Assembly (NCBI GenBank): GCA_033239125.1
Contig: BSWB01000008.1
Coordinates: 7,718,001-7,782,000, forward strand
Source: Fagopyrum homotropicum
Taxonomy: Eukaryota > Streptophyta > Magnoliopsida > Caryophyllales > Polygonaceae
Direction of reading: 5' to 3'
DNA length: 64,000 nucleotides
In this document: positions 43,913 to 56,010 of the stretch, one piece after another
Numbering within the stretch: the first letter of the stretch is position 1
How the letters are laid out: each line of letters opens with the position of its first letter
Position numbers and translations under genes: made by a program
The notes under the pieces: model-generated
The model's input: the letters and a program-made list of their open reading frames with translations, nothing else
What the model was told of the DNA's origin: nothing
Database searches by the model: none

Positions 43913-45697
43913 ATGGCAGGTGAAGGTCAAGGCGGTTTTGGTCAAGGAAGATCAATTTCTCGACCACCTCTCTTTGTAGGAAACAACTTTATGCACTGGA
44001 AATCCTTGATGCAGATGTTTATCATCGATCAAGATTTGGAACTGTGGCATATTATCAAGAACGGACCTCTCACTCCTACCAAGGAAGATCCCGACGGTAA
44101 AACAGTAAACAAGACAGAAGCTGAATTCAATCAGAAGGATCTTGAGAGCGTGGCGAAAAACTACAAGGCTATTAATCTGTTATATTGTGGTTTAAGTACT
44201 GACAAATTTAATCGTATATCTTCATGCAGATCCGCTAAAGAAATATGGGATAAACTAGTGGTCACCTATGAAGGAACCAGCCAGGTCAAAGAAACCAAAA
44301 TAAGTATCTTTCTGAGGCAATATGAATTGTTTAAAATGATCCCAGATGAATCAGTCAAAGTAATGTTCACCCGTTTTACGGAGATCATTAATAATCTTGA
44401 CTCACTGGGAAAGACTTTAAACAATGAAGAAAAAGTCAGAAAGATACTTAGATGTTTGCCTAAAGCAAAATGGGGTCCCAAGGTAACCGCTATAGAAGAA
44501 GCCCAAAACCTCAATACACTCGCTCTTGATGATTTGCTAGGCAAATTAATCACCCATGAATTGATCCTCAATGAGGACGATGGGGATGTGCCAACAAACA
44601 TTAAGAATTTGGCACTCAAGGCAAAGAAAGAGGAACCACTGGAAGATTCTGAAAGTGATGATGATGAAGACCCTTTTGCTCTTATCACAAGAGGACTAGC
44701 TAGAATATTAAAAATGAAAAAGCAATTTTCAAACAAAGAAAATGCTGGATCTTCTAAATACAGAGGTAAGTCTTCTAACCCCGTGAAGAAGAATCGTGTT
44801 CTAAATTGCTATGAATGTGGTGAAACAGATCATCTAGTTAAAGAATGTCCTCAAAAGAAGAAGAACAAATTCAAGAAAAAGGAATTTGGCAAGAAAGCCA
44901 TGGTAGCAGCTTGGAGCGATTCAGACTCCTCAAGTGATTCAGATTCTGAAGATGATCATGCAAACTTATGTCTTATGGCAAAATCCGACAAAAATCAAGA
45001 TCAACATTTGGATGGAATGGTAAGAAACCTTATATCTAGTCCTATCGATGTTTTATCAGAAGTACTGAAAAACATGATTTCTAATGAAGAAATTTACAGC
45101 AAAGAAATCAACATTCTACAAGAAAAGCTCAATGATCAGGAAACTTGCATAAGAATGCTTTCGCTCAAAGTTCAAGGTCTTGACAGCATACAATCAGATC
45201 TTGACACTGAGGTTAAGGCCTTACGATTGGAAAATTCCGATCTAAAGGCAAACCTCTCATCTCTTAAGGCCAGTAATACTGACTTAGAGATTGAAAAAGT
45301 GAAACTTTCTGAAAAATGTCAAGAACAGCAAATAGCTCTTGTGCAATTTACTAAATCTAAAGCTACTCTTGATAAAATGCTTGGAGAACAACAATTATCC
45401 TTAAATCGAAGTGGAATAGGATATAACAGGAATTTTCCTGCTAAACCCACTACCACATTCGTTAAGGCAAAAGGAAATTGGAGATCTCCTACGTGTTTCT
45501 TTTGTTGTAGAAAGGGTCATGTAAAAGAAACCTGTCCATATAGGAGAACGGATCCATACATTATTAGAAATACCTTTCCTGTACGTCTAAATGAACGGGT
45601 AAAACACATATGGGTTCCCAAAGGGACTAGGCCATCTAACATGGTCTACCCCCATAATGGATCTAACTCTGTTTATTGGTCAAGCCAGAAAGGATGA
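43913..45697 (+). CDS. copia Gag with two zinc knuckles and a coiled coil
   Basis: 594 residues, starting at the ATG 44 bases after the primer site. An N-terminal capsid-like region (LFVGNNFMHWKSLMQMFI, then the UBN2-type KEIWDKLVVTYEGTSQVKE and FTRFTEIINNLDSLGK) packages the RNA. It is followed by an acidic stretch, a first knuckle CYECGETDHLVKEC (about residues 302-315), an acidic serine run, a long coiled coil (about 375-490) and a second knuckle CFFCCRKGHVKETC (about 525-538). The frame ends with TGA at 45695 but stays open after it into protease, so Pol would need readthrough or splicing. Two knuckles and the coiled coil fit the Sirevirus lineage. Confidence 0.85.
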   Translation: MAGEGQGGFGQGRSISRPPLFVGNNFMHWKSLMQMFIIDQDLELWHIIKNGPLTPTKEDPDGKTVNKTEAEFNQKDLESVAKNYKAINLLYCGLSTDKFNRISSCRSAKEIWDKLVVTYEGTSQVKETKISIFLRQYELFKMIPDESVKVMFTRFTEIINNLDSLGKTLNNEEKVRKILRCLPKAKWGPKVTAIEEAQNLNTLALDDLLGKLITHELILNEDDGDVPTNIKNLALKAKKEEPLEDSESDDDEDPFALITRGLARILKMKKQFSNKENAGSSKYRGKSSNPVKKNRVLNCYECGETDHLVKECPQKKKNKFKKKEFGKKAMVAAWSDSDSSSDSDSEDDHANLCLMAKSDKNQDQHLDGMVRNLISSPIDVLSEVLKNMISNEEIYSKEINILQEKLNDQETCIRMLSLKVQGLDSIQSDLDTEVKALRLENSDLKANLSSLKASNTDLEIEKVKLSEKCQEQQIALVQFTKSKATLDKMLGEQQLSLNRSGIGYNRNFPAKPTTTFVKAKGNWRSPTCFFCCRKGHVKETCPYRRTDPYIIRNTFPVRLNERVKHIWVPKGTRPSNMVYPHNGSNSVYWSSQKG

Positions 45698-45869
45698 TTT
45701 TCTGTTTTGCAGGATATCACCAAGACTCAAAAATGGATAATGGACAGTGGTTGTTCAAGACATATGAGTGGGAAAGAATCTCTTTTCGACACTCTAAAGA
45801 AGAAAATCACTGGCACTATAACTCTTGGTGACAAAGGAAAATGTGACATTCTCGCACTACAACATTTAT

Positions 45870-46440
45870 AAGCATTCATAGCGTTTGAAAAACGCTATGA
45901 TATACATCAATAGCGTTTTTATAAACGCTATGACAGAGCCCGCTATAATAGGTTCACAACTTTTCATAGCGTTTGTGTAAACGCTATGAAAAAGTGGACC
46001 TATTATAGCGTTTGCAGAAACGCTATGGAAAAGTAACCAATAATAGCGTTTGTGCAAACGCTATGAAAAAGTGGACCTCTTATAGCGTTTGCAGAAACGC
46101 TATGAAAAAGTGGACCTCTTATAGCGTTTGCAGAAACGCTATGGAAAAGTAACCAATAATAGCGTTTGTGCAAACGCTATGAAAAAGTTGACCTATTATA
46201 GCGTTTGATAAACGCTATGAAAACATGAGCCCATTATTACGTTTGGACCTATTATAGCGTTTGATGAAATGCTATGGAAAAGTGAACCTATTAATAGCGT
46301 TTCCTCAAATGCTATGGAAATAATGTCATTTATAATGCTTTATAAATGCTATAGAACCCAATAATAGCGTTTTTGATAAACGATATAAAACCTAACAATA
46401 GCATTTTCTATAAATGGTATAGAAACTCAATAATGACATC
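45870..46440. repeat. left subterminal repeat array of the CACTA element
   Basis: About fourteen units of roughly 36-42 bases. Each is a hairpin of TATAGCGTTT, a 4-5 base loop and AAACGCTATG followed by AAAAAGTGGACC-like spacers. Units decay toward the inside (AATGCTAT, AAACGATAT). Subterminal repeats of this kind bind TNPA-type proteins in En/Spm; binding here is inferred. Confidence 0.88.
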
Positions 46441-46577
46441 AGACAAAAAACCATATTGTTTCATTTTAAAGATTCAAAATGATACAAAACATGAGTTGCA
46501 TTGTTTAAAACAATTGTTTACCAAGAGAACATAGGTTGACAATACTAATCTAAAATGGATAACCATCTAATGTCATT

Positions 46578-49394
46578 TCATATTATAACAACTTTGTCTA
46601 CTGGCCATGCAATTGTTGTACCAACAGCATCTTCAATGCACTCTAACTCAGATGTTGCCCTCCAAAGTGTTGCATCAGGAATCTTAGGTATGTCAACCCA
46701 AACTCGTACAGCATTAGGACCTAAAGGAACAAAATGAACAAGTTGAATCGGATCACTTGAAGACCACCGGCCTTCAGCAACTACCTTTCCTGAGCCACTC
46801 AAATCCAATAAGTTGCACTTTTTCTTTGAATTGTTCACACTCTAGCAAAAAAAAATCAACATAGTTTCATTTTCATATTATAACCAACTTAGTAAAATAT
46901 AGTACAAATAAAATAAATATCAGTAAAAATAATTACCGAATGAGATGATATTGTTGCACCCTCCTCTCTCTCAGTTGATATTTCTTCCAAAACAACCTTA
47001 TCAGCAGGCCATGCTACTTTACAATCAATAGCATCTCCAATATGTATCATGTCAGAACTTGGCCTCCACAAAAATGCTTTAGCACTAATTGGTACATCAA
47101 CCAATATCATCATGGCATTAGGTCCAAGAGGAATACCATTCACAAGCATTTCTGGATCACTAGAAATCCAACGACCTTTGGCAACAATGTCACTTTTTCC
47201 AGTCCAATCATATACTTTGCATTTAATCTAACAATTAACACAAATACTCATTACTAGATTTAAAATGATAAAAAAAAACTTTCAAAAAAATAATAATTAT
47301 CAAATATACATTACCTCATGCACATCTGTATTTTCTTCAATCTCAGATTGATGATTAATTTGTAAGATCACCTTATCGCATGGCCACACTATAGTCTTCC
47401 CCTCAGCTTGTTTTATGGAGAACATAGTAGTTGTAGGCCTCCAAAGAAATGTCTCAGGCTTCCTTACAATGTCCACCTTTACTTTCACTGCATTAGGTCC
47501 AATTGGAATAAGATGTACAAGCTCATGTGGATCATTGGAACACCAACGCCCTTCAGCTACAATCTCTTCTTTTCCGCACCAATCTAAGAGTTTGCACTTG
47601 TCATAGTATTTAGGGCTCATACTCTACAACAAAACACAACATAAGTACTAATGTAAATGTAGTTAAAACTATAAAAAACTAAAATAATAATTAAACTAAC
47701 CATAGAGTTAGTTTGAGCTATTTCTTGCCCATCTTGCTCAATTTCAGTTTCCTTAGTCTGCTTTACCTAATGATATTAAAATGAAAAGTTAATTAGTGAG
47801 CACAACATGTTAACTTTAAAGCATAAAACTACACTCTAATTTACCTGATTATTTGCAATTAAATTTTGGACAACGCTTTCCAAATCTTGTATTCTATTTC
47901 GAAATTCTGAGTTTTCTTCTTTCAGCTGAACTACATGCTTGTCCCTAGATTGTAAGAAGGACACTTTGCTTATAGTTACTCCCCTTCCCATTCCTCTTAA
48001 GCGTCCAGGCCTATCTTTTCCTAATACTTGAGAAAGAGCATCTTCTCTCACATTAGTTGAAGACGCAGAAGGTGTCACACTTTCAACTTTGTTTATCTGA
48101 CTCTATGAAAAGCAACAAACATATATAAATTTCAAATCAATTGTTCTAAAAAATTTATTAATATATATATAATAGTATATTAAATTAGATTTCTTACAAT
48201 TGTTTCACCAGCTGTCATACTCACAGGAGTGCCATCTTTTTTTGTGTGAGCTTTAACCCAAACTTGAACCCTTGACACAGACGATGGGTCCATACTACTT
48301 CCTTTCTATTGTCATCAAAACAATATATAATTATAATTATGAAATGATGATATATAGATATGATACTTTAAGAAAATAATTAAGAAAGTTCAGACCCAAA
48401 ATGTTACCATTTCAGCAGCTAATCTAACCAATCCCTTGCGACTACATGTGTGTGGCAATTGTGTATGCCGTAATGCCCGGTATTTTTCACTTTTAGCCTA
48501 GAAAAATAAAGTCAAAACAACCAACAATCAGAAAGTAAAAAAAACAAATTGCTAAACATCTTACAATCGTACAACAAACAATGACAATAAACATCCTTGA
48601 ACATTGGGACAGCAATCATAACTTATTAAAATAAGCAATATATCTCATAAAAGAGTGTTATTATACATACCTTGAACTCTGAACTTGTTTTTTCTTTGAT
48701 AAACTTCTTCCAAATTGCTAGAGATGGGATGTTATCTGGTTTAAGACGATGTCTTTGCTCTTTATTACTTGTTGCTCGTATTTCACCAACTAATCTTGAC
48801 TTGGATGCCCGCCAAAGACATCCCATTTGTTTGAAGATGGCATCCTTTTGCCATTCTTCATCCAATACAAATCTTTCCTATTATTTGAAATGCAATTACT
48901 AATAACATTACAATTCAATATAAATAAAAGTTACAATAAAAAGTAATTACCTGAATTTCTTCCCACAATGCAACTTTTAGATCATCACCAAGGCTTCTCC
49001 AATCAGCAAGAGTTACAGGTACGTGCTCCCGTACAAGAGGGCCCAAAAATGACGATAAACAAACCGAACCCGGCCCATATGGATCACCAGAATTAGTAAA
49101 TTGAATTTGAATTCGGTTTGCTGGGTCCTTTGCAACATTTTTCATTTTTGTTGGACCTCTTTTCTTTCTCTTTCCTGCTTCATGCTTTGTTGTGTCTTCA
49201 GTTTGCATATCCTCTTCAACTAGATCTTTATCAATACTAGAAGCGTTTGGAATTGGGCTCTCTAGTTCAACTTCTTGATCAGCAAGTTTAAGATCCTCCA
49301 CATCACAAACTCTTGCATCAACAAACTCGTGTGACATTACAGCGTTTGCATTCTTCCTCTTACGTGTCTGTACTCTTGTAGTATCACCCGCCAT
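46578..49394 (-). CDS. second CACTA gene, TNPA position, three DUF8039-like domains
   Basis: Nine exons on the minus strand (49394-48951, 48877-48671, 48497-48408, 48305-48198, 48102-47845, 47766-47701, 47623-47315, 47227-46937 and 46841-46578) join in one frame of 678 residues, all GT-AG. The N-terminal part (KRGPTKMKNVAK, SSFLGPLVREHVPVTLADWRSL) and exons 2-4 match the plant En/Spm second protein (Ptta/transposase 24 type). Exon 5 encodes a coiled coil. The last three exons each encode one copy of a roughly 85-residue domain with C-LLD-G, VAEGRW-SSDP, PLGPNAV-V-VDV, LWRP and WP-DKV, which I take to be DUF8039. The likely role is binding the subterminal repeats; that is inferred from position. 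Confidence 0.82.
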
Positions 49395-49567
49395 AATGGT
49401 AAATCAACCCTAAAAACAATAACCTTGTTAGAATCATCAAAAAAATGCATGTTGTAAATAATGTTATATACGATAAGAAAACTAAAACATTAATAACAAG
49501 GTAAATTCAAGTAAAGCACCTTTAAAGAGCAATGAACAATTAAAACTTCTCCCTAACAAGAAGTAAA

Positions 49568-52500
49568 TCAAATAGCATTCACAAGCAGTCCCTCACAATC
49601 CTCCCTCACATAACTATGCATCAAATTAGAATCATCAATGCCCATATCTATTTCTTGAGGCAATATTGACACATCTGTAATGTCATCATCCATCTCAAAC
49701 TCATGAATTCCCCTAGGTGGTGCCTTCATCACCACATACCAATTAGACAAATCGTCTTCTCTAGAATAGAAAACCTGTTTTGCTTGAGATGCTAGAATAT
49801 ATGGATCCTTAGCAAATGAGGTTTGACTTTGGTGTAAGTTCACAAGTGTAAATCCATCTTCTTCCTTAACACCATTTCCTTTGTGGGCCCAATCACACTT
49901 AAAAATCGGAACATAAAAGAGATGGTAGTCTAGCAAAATAATATCTGTCAATATCCCATAATATGATACTAAGTCAGCCACTTGTGAAGTATCTTTTGCA
50001 CTTGCTCTGCACATGGTTACTGCATCATAAGTTACTCCACTATTTTGAGTTTCTCTATCAATATCCTTTGTGTGAAACCGTAGTCCATTGATGATAAATC
50101 CTTTACACGCTAATGCACTCTTTTTAGGACCATATGCCAACCATCTTAATGTACTTGAATGATTCGTCGAGTCAATAGAAACCTGCAAACCATTTTATGG
50201 TTATATATTATTATGTCTATAATATAAATAATTATTACTTGAAATTAAATGAAATATGATTTTTAACATTCAAAGTAACCTTCTTTTTTGTCCACTCGGC
50301 AATTTTTTCTGTATGACGTTTCCAAAGCAAGGTCTGATTTTTTCCAAGTCGTATGTCCACTGCTTGCAACTCCTCCAAATGCATGCTAGCATAACATATG
50401 ACCACATGAAATAAAAATACATATAGAAAATATAAGCACATTGCATAAAAAAAATTGTCAATGTACTTACTCTAAAATTGGATCCATTATTGCTGTGTTG
50501 AGTAGTACGGATCGATGTGCAATATCCCTGTCTTTATCGGTCAATGTGATTGATGTAGTCTTAGATATAGGACGACCTTCTAAAACTTTGAGATCACTTT
50601 CAAAATCCTCATTCCTAATATCTTTTTCTTTCACATGCATAGATTGTTGCATAAACTCGCTAAAGAAATAAATGCACTCTTGAGCTAGATATGCCTCTGC
50701 AATACATCCTTCTGGTCTTGCGGTATTTCGTACACATTGTTTTAATGTCTTCATATACCTAAATGAATGGGAACAATTCAATACATGAATTATCCGGATA
50801 ATGTGTACCAAAATTCAAATGAAACATAAGATGATCTTCTCATTACCTCTCAAATGGATACATCCAACGAAATTGAACTGGACCACACAAACGTGCCTCT
50901 CTTGCTAGATGAACCGGTAAATGAACCATGATATCAAAGAATGATGGTGGAAAGAACCGCTCAAGTTGACACAATATCTCAGCAATATCATTTTCAAGGA
51001 CCAATAACTTGTCTCTTTCAATGGCACGTTGACATAACGTATTGAAAAATCTTGACAATCGAATGATAGCTTCTCTTGGACCTTTCGGTAACAATCCTCT
51101 AATTGCAACAGCCAACAATTGTTGCATTAAAACATGATAATCATGAGATTTGAGTCCTACAACCTTGCAGTCATCCAGTGATATACAATTCTTAATATTC
51201 GAGCAATAACCATCAGGCCCTTTAAAATCATATAACCTCTTACAAAAACATTTTCTTTCGATCCTTGAAAACGTGTGTGGTGCCGGTGGAAGGTACATTT
51301 TCTTTCCTCTTTCTTCTGGATGCAAATCTTTCCTAATTCCAATATCTTTCAGGTCTTTACGAGCATTGATCCCATCTTTCGATTTCCCACTATGCAACAT
51401 TGTGCTTATAAGGCTTTCACAAATGTTTTTCTCGATGTGCATTACATCCAAATTATGGCGTAACAATAGGTCCTATACTTGTCAATAATATAATATATAA
51501 TTAAAAAAATTTATTAAAATTCATAAAATCGTAATTTTTTTAATAGATGGGAAAGAAAAAATACCTTCCAATATGGTAAGGAAAAAAAAATGGACCTTTT
51601 CTTCCACCTGGAAAGCTCATCCTGATTACAAGATTCAGTTGTGTCATCCTCCCCATCACTAACATTCTCATCTTTCCTTTTTCTCTTTTTTCCAAGTCCT
51701 TTTCCAAAGTTATTTGGAAAATCATTTAGAACAAGAGAAAGGTTGCGTCCAGTTAAGACTCTAGGCTTGTTGCCATCCTCCACAGTATTATCAAAACAAG
51801 CCTTCATTCTTCGAAATGGATGCGAGGGTGGAAGAAATTTTCTGTGACCCATATATGAGAACTTCCTGCTGAAGTTTAACCATCTATGATGTGTGTTTTT
51901 CCCACACACAGGACACGCCTTTTTTCCTTTCATACTACATCCGGCTAGATTCCCATAAGCTGGAAAGTCATTGATTGTCCACATCAACATTGCTTTCAAA
52001 TTGAAATTTGATTTGCTGAATGCATCATAAACTAGTACTCCACTCTCACACAACAATAGCAGGTCATCTAGTAGTGGTTCAAGATAGACATCTATGTCAT
52101 TTCCTGGTTGCTTTGGACCAGGAATCAACAATGATAGCATTATGTTCTCCTTCTTCATGCATAACTCAGGAGGCAAATTATAATTGACAAGCATCACTGG
52201 CCAACAACTGTATTGAGTGCTTAAGATGGAAAAAGGGTTAAAGCCATCAGTGGCAAGTCCAAGTCTAATATTACGTGGATCGGATGAAAATGATGGCCAT
52301 TTATCGTTTATCATCTCCCAAGATAAAGAATCAACTGGATGACGCATCTTTCCATCAATGCTTTTATTACCTACATGCCACCTTAAGTCCTCTGCCATTT
52401 TTGAAGACCTAAACATTCTTTTCAATCTCGGGATTAACGGAAAATATCTCAAAACCTTGACCGGTACACCTCTTTTGATCTCCTTAGTGCGCTTATTAAT

Positions 52501-53337
52501 CTTCCATCTTGAAGCACCACATGTTAGACAATTGTCCAAGTCCTTGAACTTATTTCGAAATAAGCAACAATCATTCCCGCATGCATGAATCTTTTCATAC
52601 CCCATGTCAAATATCTTTAAAAACTTTTTGATTGACTGCACAGAATCTAACAATACGTTATCCTTGGGTAACATGGCTCCTATGATTTTCAAAAGCTTAT
52701 TGAAATGGACATTAGACATTCCACCCTCGCCTTTAAGACTAAATAAATCAACAATGGCAGATAACTTTGTGTAATTGTGACATCCCGGATACAATGGAGT
52801 TTCTGCTTCTCTTAAACTCTTTGTGAATTCATCATCTCCATTATCGTCAGCATGCTTCTGTTCATTTGGTTCAACTATTGATATAGGATGGACAAGTGTT
52901 TCATCCAAAAAATAAGCAGCTCTGTATAAGTTATAAGTCTCATTATGAATACTTTCATGATCAGACTTATCACTTCTTTCTTTCTTCTCCCCATGCTTAT
53001 TCCAATGTGACTTCCCCCGATACGTGACATCCATTCCCGCAGTCACTAAATGCTCAAAAACAATCCATCCCTTTTGATGACTCATGTTACGACAGTCTTT
53101 GCAGGGGCAAAACATCATTTCGGGACATCCTAAATTTTTTTCAGCAGCCTTGACAAAATCTAATGCTTTTTGCTGATATTCAAGACTAGCTCTATGATTA
53201 CACAAAAAGAAACAAGAAAACAAGGCATTAACCAATCAAGTCAAGTACAAAACTTATATCAAACATTTAAGTTATTTATTGAATGAGCAAGATCAATCTA
53301 ACCTGCTAAGCCACACCCACTCTTTTTCCATCATCAT
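49568..53337 (-). CDS. TNP2-type CACTA transposase
   Basis: Six exons on the minus strand (53337-53303, 53191-51565, 51472-50847, 50758-50471, 50385-50280 and 50182-49568) join with GT-AG borders into one open frame of 1098 residues. Domains: transposase-associated N-terminus (EKEWVWLSR, CPCKDCRN, HGEK; about 1-85), Tnp2 core (FDMGYEKIHACGNDC, CLTCGASRW, DPRNIRLGLATDGFNPF, MWTINDFPAYGNLAGCS; about 210-430), the MHIEKNICESL block, a DUF4218-like region (VHLAREARLCGPVQFRWMYPFER) and a DUF4216-like region (KCDWAHKGNGVKEEDGFTLVNL) near 960. It should cut both element ends. The start is one of three consecutive ATGs at 53337. No stop or frameshift was found. Confidence 0.88.
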
Positions 53338-55819
53338 TACAAAGAAGGAACACAAATGGCAAGGAAGTCTAAAACAAATCTAACAACTATTTCAAAGAAA
53401 ACAAGACATTAAACAATCAAGTCAAGTTTAATATTCATATCAAACTTTAAATAATGGAATGAAGTCAGTTTTACCTCAATAATATGAACTTGACTTCTTG
53501 TTTATCTAGAACTCCATGATCATCAATCAATTCAGTCAGCAGCACCCTATCAGTTTATGTCTGAAAAAGTTAGAGATGGTAGCATAAGAACCATTGAAAA
53601 AAAAAATTGAAAGTAGAACAACACTGTTTAAGCATTTCAGTTGCTGAATTGTTCAACTCATTTTTTCTAGTAACAACTGGCAAAGTAGTAGAGATGAGGT
53701 AAAAATTTATCAACAAGATTTAGAATCACATTTTATGGGTCAGTGTTTGGTAAAATTCTCATAACAAAGTTTTCTCTAGGCTTTCAAAGCTAAAACAAGT
53801 GTATAGCTAAGTTCTATCTTTCAAACTTGTTTCAAAAATACAAAAATTTATACATCAGTATGTAAACCATTGATGCTGATTCATGCTTCTCGTAAATGCT
53901 ACTGATTCGTGATCTCGCTTCTCAGAAAATAAATAAGGAAAACACAATTAAAGAAGAAATATAGAAAAAGTTGCACAGTAGTAGTTGAGAATGTGATATG
54001 GGCATATATGATATATTAGGACATCGTAATTGATTATCACAGTTATCAATACTATTAACTATTCTAATATTAATACATGGTATGATATACTACTAATCAA
54101 TAGATCATGGATGCACATGAAGAAGAAAAAATGAACTGGAAAGAACAATTTTTTTTTTGAATATCATGTGTTAATATTAGAATAGTTAATAGTACAAATA
54201 ACTATGATAATCAATTATGATATCTTAATGAACCTTTTAGAGGATTGAAAAACAGTGTTTTAAAACTACTACTTATCAACTCATGGTTAGACTTATACAG
54301 CAGCACGCCTGAACACCGCTCGCGCATGAGAATATACAATTGCACAGAGGTACGATCCGAGTACTAACATAACTATAAGACTAACCAAATATGTTCATCT
54401 TGAAAAAGATTAGGTGAAGGACTTATTTGGATCCCAATCTTTTTACCAAAATTTGGAGTTGTATCTTAGCAATTTTGTAGGGTAAGAGCTGCAACTGCCT
54501 TTGTACTTTGATCATATTATATAAAACACTGTTTTTGAATCCTAGGTAACAAATGTAAGCAGTATTACCAAACTTTACCCAAGCCAATAGTGGCATACTA
54601 TATGCATCCTCAAATTTTGACGTAGGTGTTTCCTTAATTTCTCATGTTTAGCCTTTTGTATATAGAGTACAACTTAGTTTTTATTTTATTTTTCAATTTT
54701 GTTATTTTTTAATATATACAAAAAGCATTTTACGTCATGTTTCATATACATATTCGAATATTAGACATACATATTAAGTAAAAAAAACTCATGCTCGGTG
54801 TTTGGTGTATAAGTAAATTAATATCAATAATTAGTGTTTGGTGTATAAGTAAATGAATGATAATATTATAGAATATGATGTATGAAAAGAGGGAAAATGG
54901 GTTTATAAAGTCCATAATAGTACATCACTAATTGCAAAGTAAGATAAATTTGAAAGGCAGTGAGAGAATGGTAAAAGTCAGATAAGTTAGAAGGAAGAGA
55001 TCAAAAAATTGTAAACGTGCAGACTGAGTAGAGATGTGTCAATCACAACACATATAAAGTAGAAAACATGGACTCTCAAAACACTATTTATCATCAATCA
55101 ATTCATTATATAGCCATTTTCTCAAAACAGTACGTGTGTGTGGCAAGTGGGATATCTTGCTCCAGAACTTTCAAGAAAGGTAAAGGCAAACACTCACTGG
55201 TTTTGCAATTAGCGTTGTTGTGTCCACAATAGCATGTAGTTTTGGTAGAATGGGTCCTAGAGTGTTGGAGCAGAGGAGAAATTCTAGAGTCGAGTGATCC
55301 TAGATTGGAAGGGTAGTATAAACCCAAAGAATTGGAACTGTTTTTACAATTGCATCTGCTGTGTTCACAGCCAAGGCCAAAAGCAAGGTCAAACAAGAAG
55401 CAAGCAGTTCGATTTCTTAAAGGACATGCTCAGTTAACTGAAGTAGCTGTAAATGCAAATTCAGCCTCATTTCCTTAAGCATCGTCTAACAAAGCAGTCA
55501 TTAACATCTTGTTTAAAAAGTATGCAGAAAAGAGAACGCATAGGGTAAAACATACTCAAATCAGATTGAATTTCTCCTCCTCTTATCTGATCTCCTCTGA
55601 TTTGATTTCGTAAAATCGGGGACGTGAAATCGTCGATGACAGTGATTGTCAACCCTCGCTGTTGAAGGGAATCGTCGATTGATGTTTCTCCTCCTCTAAT
55701 CTGATCTCGTCGAAGGGAGAGGTGAAAGGGAATCATCGATTGATGTTTCTCCTCCGCTGTAAACCCTCGCGGCTGAAGGAGAGAGAGAGTACTCACGCTT
55801 TTTTTTTTTCTTAAGTTAC
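53338..55819 (-). other. CACTA non-coding region upstream of the transposase
   Basis: Probably promoter and 5' leader of the transposase. It contains a foldback (54018-54230) and, toward the right, GC-richer repeats around 55560-55780 (TCTCCTCCTCTNATCTGATC and AATCGTCGATTGATG, each at least twice). Two minus-strand ORFs (55106-55396 and 55467-55877) are present but show no family and run into repeats, so I do not call them genes. Confidence 0.5.
54018..54230. repeat. foldback (MITE-like) insertion inside the CACTA element
   Basis: Arms of about 70 bases (54018-54088 and 54160-54230) are inverted copies, for example ATTAACTATTCTAATATTAA against TTAATATTAGAATAGTTAAT. About 70 bases separate them. 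No TSD was identified with confidence. Confidence 0.7.
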
Positions 55820-56010
55820 AATAGCGTTTTTCAATAGCGGGTGGGGTAAAAAATAAAATTATACACGCGCTAACCACTAAAATACGGGGCGGGATTTTTT
55901 TTATATATTTAATAGCGTTTTTTTAAAATAGAAACGCTATAAAAAAATTGGAATAATTCATCTATAGCATTTACGCTATAAACGCTATCTTTTAATGCTA
56001 TAGAAACCTA
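55820..56010. repeat. right subterminal repeats of the CACTA element
   Basis: Fewer copies than at the left: AATAGCGTTTTTCAATAGCG near 55820, ATAGCGTTTTTTT...GAAACGCTAT at 55912-55943, TATAGCATTTACGCTATAAACGCTAT near 55965-55990 and AATGCTATAG near 55994. The asymmetry between ends is usual for CACTA elements. Confidence 0.8.

Noticed and set aside
45870..46440. Regularly spaced repeats resembling a CRISPR array
   Set aside because: Each unit is a short inverted repeat with similar, not unique, spacers, lies at the end of a CACTA element in plant DNA, and has no cas genes.
55106..55396. 96-codon cysteine-rich minus-strand ORF
   Set aside because: Cysteines are not in a recognisable finger pattern, and the frame has no neighbours that splice to it; kept as non-coding.
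55467..55877. 136-codon minus-strand ORF near the right CACTA end
   Set aside because: It consists of tandem repeat and subterminal repeat sequence, has no family motif, and lies in the likely leader of the transposase.
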